Below are positions 60,184 to 64,000 of a stretch of DNA of 64,000 bases, piece after piece. Each line of letters begins with the position of its first letter. Position 1 is the first letter of the stretch. The notes beneath the pieces are model-generated. The model made no database searches. It was not told the origin of the DNA and saw only the letters and a program-made list of their open reading frames with translations. Source of the stretch: Flavobacterium supellecticarium (GTDB lineage Bacteria > Bacteroidota > Bacteroidia > Flavobacteriales > Flavobacteriaceae); NCBI RefSeq assembly GCF_004801375.1, contig NZ_SSNZ01000008.1:1-64000 (forward strand), written 5' to 3'. The translations under genes and the position numbers were made by a program.

Positions 60184-61400
60184 TATTTTGCTTTTGTTTT
60201 TTTAGGGGTTAGCAGTTTCGCGATCTCGTCGTCATTCCAGTGTTCGGCTACTTCTTTTGCAGTGATTCCCGGAGGAAGTGGTCCCAGCTGGTTTGTACTT
60301 CCAATTGTGGTATCAAGACCGGCTTTTACCAGGATTTTTGCCATTTCGGTAGGTCCTCCGGTATCGGCAAGATAATGTCCGGCTGTCCATCCGTTTCCAT
60401 CCAATTGGTTGATGTCGACACCTTCGTTAAGTTTAAGAAAAGTCTTCAAACCGTCGACACGTTTACTGCGCGCAACGTAATGTAAAGGCGCAATTCCCTG
60501 TTCGTTTTTAACGTCAAAAGAAGCTCCTTTTTTGGCCAATAGCTTGATTGCTTCCGGTTCACCGGCAGAGCAAGCCATGATCATTGGAGTATTGCCATTG
60601 TTACCGCGAATGTTAACATCCGCACCTTTTTTGATAAGATCTTTGGCAAGATAGATACATCCTACGTAGTTGCGATGCTCGGTTGGTCCCCAGGAATATC
60701 CGGAGATGTCGTACTGATCCATAAGCGAAAGCACACGTCCTTTTTCATTTTCACCGCCATTGTACGGTTTTATATAACGGAAACAGCCGTTTTCGATCAG
60801 GTACTTTACATAAACACCGGAATTAGTTCCTTCCGATTCCCAATGTTCGACTTTGGCTTGTCCCAAACGCATCAAAACATTAAGTAAAGGCGAAAATCCG
60901 TATTCGTCCAAGGTGTTTACATCTGCACCCGCCCTGTCAATAAGGCGCCATCCAAACGCATAATTACCGAGCGAAGCGGCTACGTTTAACGGCGTTTTCT
61001 GTTCGTGATCTCTGGTTTCGAGTAGGGCTCTTTTGACATCCGATATTTGGATTAGTTCGTAGAAGTCGTTTGCCGCAGCCACGTGAAGAATCGTTCCCTG
61101 ACTGGAAGTTACCACGTCGATTTTAGCCCCGTGTGCAATCAGATCCTGAACGATGTCTATATGTTTGTAGGCGGTGGCCAGGTGGATCGGATAAAACGAT
61201 TGGTTATCCGCCACATTTGGGTTGGCTCCGTTTTGCAACAAAAGTTGTACGATTTCACGATGACCGTAGGCTGCCGCACAATGTAAAGCGCCCGAATTAG
61301 GCCCCATAGCACTGGCATCGGCACCTTTGGCAAGCATTTGTTTTACCGTTTCAATATCGCCGGCTTCCGCAGCGATTACAAGTTCTTGGTTAATATCCAT
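60183..61400 (-). CDS. Ankyrin-repeat protein leading the five-gene operon
   Basis: The 405-residue cytoplasmic protein contains about eight ankyrin repeats. Clear ones are GALHCAAAYGHREIVQLLLQ (residues 37-56), PIHLATAYKHIDIVQDLI, TPLNVAASLGNYAFGWRLI, NTPMIMACSAGEPEAIKLLA and IAPLHYVARSKRVDGLKTFL. A variable insert near the centre (EGTNSGVYVKYLIENGC) separates two blocks. Ankyrin proteins bind other proteins. In bacteria many stand next to effectors or act as immunity or chaperone partners; here the partners would be the four co-transcribed unknowns. It has a hairpin in its upstream leader. Confidence 0.85.
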   Translation of the reverse strand: MDINQELVIAAEAGDIETVKQMLAKGADASAMGPNSGALHCAAAYGHREIVQLLLQNGANPNVADNQSFYPIHLATAYKHIDIVQDLIAHGAKIDVVTSSQGTILHVAAANDFYELIQISDVKRALLETRDHEQKTPLNVAASLGNYAFGWRLIDRAGADVNTLDEYGFSPLLNVLMRLGQAKVEHWESEGTNSGVYVKYLIENGCFRYIKPYNGGENEKGRVLSLMDQYDISGYSWGPTEHRNYVGCIYLAKDLIKKGADVNIRGNNGNTPMIMACSAGEPEAIKLLAKKGASFDVKNEQGIAPLHYVARSKRVDGLKTFLKLNEGVDINQLDGNGWTAGHYLADTGGPTEMAKILVKAGLDTTIGSTNQLGPLPPGITAKEVAEHWNDDEIAKLLTPKKTKAK

Positions 61401-61428
61401 GTTTTGTTATTTGGTTGGTTGTTGAATC

Positions 61429-61455
61429 ACCTCCGACAGCAATGCCTCCGGAGGT
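61429..61455 (-). promoter_or_regulatory. Leader hairpin before the ankyrin operon
   Basis: ACCTCCG (61429-61435) pairs with CGGAGGT (61449-61455) across a 13-base loop, 29 bp upstream of the ankyrin start codon. There is no T run. The 530-bp gap 61401-61930 also holds a possible 23-codon frame (61477-61548), a perfect inverted repeat and an ORF fragment. Confidence 0.4.
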
Positions 61456-61579
61456 TCTAAAAAGTAAACTGTATTTTTAAATTATTAGGCTACCGTTGCA
61501 GTTGTAAGTCGCGATGGCTACCAAAAGCAAGAATCTCTTGTTTTTCATAGTATTGATTTATGGTTGGTTTTACTCGTTT

Positions 61580-61604
61580 CGTATCCATTTTTAAAATGGA
61601 TACG
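61580..61604. repeat. 25-bp perfect inverted repeat upstream of the ankyrin operon
   Basis: CGTATCCATTTT (61580-61591), one base, then its exact complement AAAATGGATACG (61593-61604). It is 180 bp before the ankyrin start and just past the end of an ORF fragment. It may be an operator, or a terminator-like hairpin without a U run. Confidence 0.6.
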
Positions 61605-61611
61605 GAAATAG

Positions 61612-61764
61612 TTACACGAATGGTGTAGCACTATAGTTCATAGAAAAAGACACCTCTGAAAACGGATCGCCGCCTTCATTATATTTAATGAAATTTAAGA
61701 TTTCGTCTTTTTCGTTTCCCGATAGGGGATTATCGGAAATTTCTCTCGAAAATACAATTAAAAA
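61612..61764 (-). pseudogene. ORF fragment without a start codon
   Basis: A frame of about 50 codons with good protein-like composition (FSREISDNPLSGNEKDEI, LNFIKYNEGGDPFSEVSF, ending NYSATPFV) is open from a TAA at 61765-61767 to a stop at 61614-61612. It has no ATG, GTG or TTG near its start, apart from an internal ATG nine codons from the end. It reads like the C-terminal end of a lost protein, left upstream of the ankyrin operon. I do not recognise its family. Confidence 0.4.
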
Positions 61765-61930
61765 TTAATTCGACAAATAGTTGTGTGTAAAATCACTGTT
61801 AAATTTCACATATATGTGTTTTTTTGAACGTAGTAGCTGTTTTACAGAAATGCCTGACTGTGAATGTAAAACGCTTAAAAGAAAATAGAAGTGCTTTACT
61901 ATTTATTCTATTCTTGAGTCATGAATCGGT

Positions 61931-62755
61931 CTATTCTTTTATTTTTTCAAAAACAAATCCTAGATCGCTAACCTGTGTTTCAAAGCGATTTCCGTCATAT
62001 CCATAAATCGGACTTTTATATAAAAATTTAAAACCATCTTCCTCTAAACGATGATGGTGAATATAGCCATCCTGTATGTTGATATAGGTTTCCCGAACGG
62101 TAATTTCTCCTTCCTTTCTTGTATCATAATCCATAACCTTAGCCAGACAACTAAAGCGGAGGAAATTGTTCTTATGGCGACTCACAATAAGATGTATCGT
62201 ATCGCCAAGTGGCATAAAATTGGTCATATTGTAATTAATCCGTAATTGTCCGGTTTCCTTAGTGGATAGCCATTCCCCCATAAGTTGGTCCGGATGGATA
62301 TCGGATACTTTGTAAAAAAAGCCTTGTTGTAAAGCCGTATACACTGCTTCGAAAAGTATTTTTAATTCATTTCCTTTTTGAGGGTCGTTAAAAATCAGGT
62401 TGTTTATTATGAACGTTTGGACTGTGGTCCTTTCATATTGGGCGAATCCTGCCAGTGCTGCTATATTTTTTGTGGTTTGATTGTTGGTTAGCTCTTTTTC
62501 AGTAAGAATCTTATGTAGAATAGCAGCAAAAGCCTCTGTATTTTGATCATTCAAAAAACGGTCCAGGTCAAAGCCATCATTTTTGATGCCTCCGCCTCCG
62601 ATTTTATAAGTTCCGAAAAATTCCTTTTCCAATTGTGTGCATTCGTTGTAAAATTGCCATCTGAACTCATTTTCCGACATCAGATACAGCTTCATCAGCG
62701 TAATCAATCGGGCGCTTGTAAAGTATAATTGCGATTTAAAAGTAATGTATTCCAA
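61931..62755 (-). CDS. Unknown 274-residue protein
   Basis: The longest frame starts at TTG 62755, 2 bp after the stop of the extended upstream frame; the first ATG is 60 bp further in (residue 21). The protein is soluble and mostly helical in its first half (FRWQFYNECTQLEKEFFGTY). Its second half has beta strands (GQLRINYNMTNFMPLGDTIH and RFSCLAKVMDYDTRKEGEI), ending in VSDLGFVFEKIKE. No known motif is visible. It is part of the unknown right-hand cluster. Confidence 0.6.
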   Translation of the reverse strand: MEYITFKSQLYFTSARLITLMKLYLMSENEFRWQFYNECTQLEKEFFGTYKIGGGGIKNDGFDLDRFLNDQNTEAFAAILHKILTEKELTNNQTTKNIAALAGFAQYERTTVQTFIINNLIFNDPQKGNELKILFEAVYTALQQGFFYKVSDIHPDQLMGEWLSTKETGQLRINYNMTNFMPLGDTIHLIVSRHKNNFLRFSCLAKVMDYDTRKEGEITVRETYINIQDGYIHHHRLEEDGFKFLYKSPIYGYDGNRFETQVSDLGFVFEKIKE

Positions 62756-62757
62756 GG

Positions 62758-62838
62758 TTATTTTTTTAAGTTATTTTTTAATGCCACCATTGTCGGATCC
62801 GTAGCATCGAAACCGGCTAATAATAGGAAGCGGTTTTA
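62758..62838 (-). other. In-frame continuation past the stop of the 175-residue gene
   Basis: The stop TAA at 62838-62836 is followed in the same frame by 25 sense codons that read like a protein end (RFLLLAGFDATDPTMVALKN, then NLKK and a second TAA at 62760-62758). The next gene begins 2 bp after this second stop. This suggests that the first TAA is a late interruption, a recoding site or a base error. Confidence 0.55.
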
Positions 62839-63363
62839 GTTTATTTGATCCGCATATTCCGTAGCAGAAAGTATAAAATCGGCATCCGATAGGTTTAAGT
62901 TGATCAGAAGACCATCAATTGCCGTTTCATAATACGTTCCATTTTCCCATTTTTTAAAAGTGGATGGATCGTTTTTTATCTGTTGAAACGCTCGTTCGAG
63001 AATACTATGTAAAGCCGTTACGTCCGAATACTGTTCTTTAATGGATTGCAATTGTCGCATATAAGTAAGCAGATAGGTAGTGCTGGTATCGGCCAAATCG
63101 ACTCCGTGGATCGTATCAGTACATTTTGATAGTTCCGGAAAAGAAAGCACCGAAAACAAATCGACACCCCATTCGACGTAATCACCGGGATCATTTTTGG
63201 TGATTAAAGTTTCTAATTCGGAAATGATATCGGTGATAACATCCAGGTCCAGTTCACTCAGGTGCCCGATTTCGGAATAAGAATCCGGAGTGATTCCTAT
63301 AGTAATGTCCCGTTTTGAATGGGGAAATTTTTTGCCAACTACAATACTTTTGATCGTATTCAT
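62836..63363 (-). CDS. Unknown 175-residue protein, possibly truncated
   Basis: The protein begins MNTIKSIVVGKKFPHSKRD and is soluble, acidic and helical (ELDLDVITDIISELETLITK, then LTYMRQLQSIKEQYSDV). A C-terminal part (AIDGLLINLNLSDADFILSA) is followed closely by the stop. An in-frame continuation of 25 codons suggests the original product was about 201 residues. Family not recognised. It lies in an unknown minus-strand cluster. Confidence 0.6.
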   Translation of the reverse strand: MNTIKSIVVGKKFPHSKRDITIGITPDSYSEIGHLSELDLDVITDIISELETLITKNDPGDYVEWGVDLFSVLSFPELSKCTDTIHGVDLADTSTTYLLTYMRQLQSIKEQYSDVTALHSILERAFQQIKNDPSTFKKWENGTYYETAIDGLLINLNLSDADFILSATEYADQIN

Positions 63364-63469
63364 TCGCTATGACTTTTTGCGATAACTAATATAGTAATAT
63401 TGTATTGATATTCAGAGGTGATAAAAAAATGTAACATTAAAAAGAGTTAGCGTGAAATTGCGGACGCTT

Positions 63470-63925
63470 TTAGTCGATCTCCTTAATGATGCCGTCTTTT
63501 ACCGATTCTATAGCGATGGCAAACGGATCATGATGATCAATTATCCATTGTCCGCTTTTAAAAACAAAGGAGATATAGGGACCTAAGATTACATTTTGCC
63601 GGATAAACAAATTATCACCTTCTTGTGGCGAATAGTCAAAATCAAAACAGTTTTCGCAATTTAGGTTTAAAGCAATCCATTCGGCATCCAGACCGTTTCC
63701 AATGGAATCACTAGGCATAATATAATGACCGAGCATCGCACAGTCTTTATACGCTTCCACAAAACGGAATAGTCTCCAGATATACCGTAACGGAATACCA
63801 TCGTTTTTTTTGTTTCGAACCGGAATAAGTTGATCACCGGATTTTTTATAGAATTCCTGTTCCCGGAATTTGATGGTTTCCGGTTCACAGCTACATAATT
63901 TGATACCTTTTGTAAAGTCGCACAT
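63470..63925 (-). CDS. Unknown cysteine-containing 151-residue protein
   Basis: The protein starts MCDFTKGIKLCSCEP with cysteines at 2, 11 and 13 and has a second pair later in LNCENCFDFDYSPQEGD. The Cys-x2-Cys pair with the earlier cysteines could bind a metal. Further marks are IPLRYIWRLFRF and PSDSIGNGLDAEWIALNL. No signal peptide or helix is visible. I do not recognise the family, but the highly structured start suggests a conserved group. It follows the partial gene at the window edge by 13 bp. Confidence 0.65.
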   Translation of the reverse strand: MCDFTKGIKLCSCEPETIKFREQEFYKKSGDQLIPVRNKKNDGIPLRYIWRLFRFVEAYKDCAMLGHYIMPSDSIGNGLDAEWIALNLNCENCFDFDYSPQEGDNLFIRQNVILGPYISFVFKSGQWIIDHHDPFAIAIESVKDGIIKEID

Positions 63926-63938
63926 ATATACCTATAAT

Positions 63939-64000
63939 TTACTTTTCGTTTTTCCGGCATTTTACCAAAAAGAACGGGAAATTTTCCGGAACCGTCGTGA
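63939..64000 (-). CDS. C-terminal end of a gene running off the right edge
   Basis: The last 62 bases give 19 full sense codons plus two bases before a stop at 63941-63939, in the frame ending FPFFLVKCRKNEK. It stops 13 bp before the next gene, as expected inside an operon. Too short for any assignment, and the other frames cannot be ruled out. Confidence 0.35.
   Translation of the reverse strand, partial: TTVPENFPFFLVKCRKNEK

Noticed and set aside
63667..63960. Minus-strand frame over the 151-residue protein gene
   Set aside because: Shadow of the 151-residue gene, whose cysteine motifs and start are more protein-like.
53346..64000. Prophage or integrative element
   Set aside because: No integrase, phage structural gene, attachment repeats or insertion sequence could be found; the tRNA-Ser is 15 kb away and is intact without a visible duplicate end.

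Overview
The window reads as chromosomal DNA of a Bacteroidota member, most likely a Flavobacteriaceae such as Flavobacterium. Five proteins end in, or look built around, type IX secretion (T9SS) type A sorting tails. The nuo operon is the flavobacterial kind with a short NuoG, and several promoters match the Bacteroidota form TTG-N19-TAnnTTTG. No ribosomal RNA, insertion sequence, integrase, CRISPR array or phage structural gene was seen. One tRNA gene, tRNA-Ser(GGA), is present.

Layout. 1-711: the N-terminus of an SpvB/RHS-type surface protein running off the left edge, preceded by a small secreted protein with a T9SS tail. 963-13843: a complete 14-gene nuo operon (nuoA to nuoN, minus strand) with a promoter and terminator. 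14081-16784: cold-shock protein, aspS, and a YwqK/MORN-like secreted protein. 16911-23151: an RND efflux operon (tetR, tolC, adaptor, pump) with a clear palindromic operator before tetR. 23289-30679: polyprenyl synthase, a small unknown, an outer-membrane barrel, sucA-sucB and a Tet-type MFS exporter. 30739-40764: an unknown possible regulator, two tandem paralogous T9SS proteins, a retropepsin-like protease, TatD hydrolase, acyltransferase, asparaginase, tRNA-Ser and a T9SS beta-propeller protein.

41014-53080 looks like a copper-acquisition and respiratory island, all on the minus strand. It holds an OprC/NosA-like TonB receptor with CxxxM and HxM motifs, an MbnP-like lipoprotein and MbnH-like diheme enzyme, SCO, a YHS lipoprotein, an AraC regulator, and a two-subunit membrane complex. 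Each subunit of that complex carries a haem-c domain; one resembles CydA of the cytochrome bd family. A 54-residue membrane peptide ends its operon. Three small paralogous proteins sharing C-x9-C-x3-C are spread through the island, and all three start with GTG. They are the most attractive uncharacterised element here.

53346-64000 is an accessory region of unrecognised minus-strand genes. It includes a tight five-gene operon led by an ankyrin protein, two genes interrupted by in-frame TAA codons, a duplicated gene end, and an ORF fragment without a start. The pattern resembles an orphan immunity or effector-associated array, but this is inference from architecture alone.
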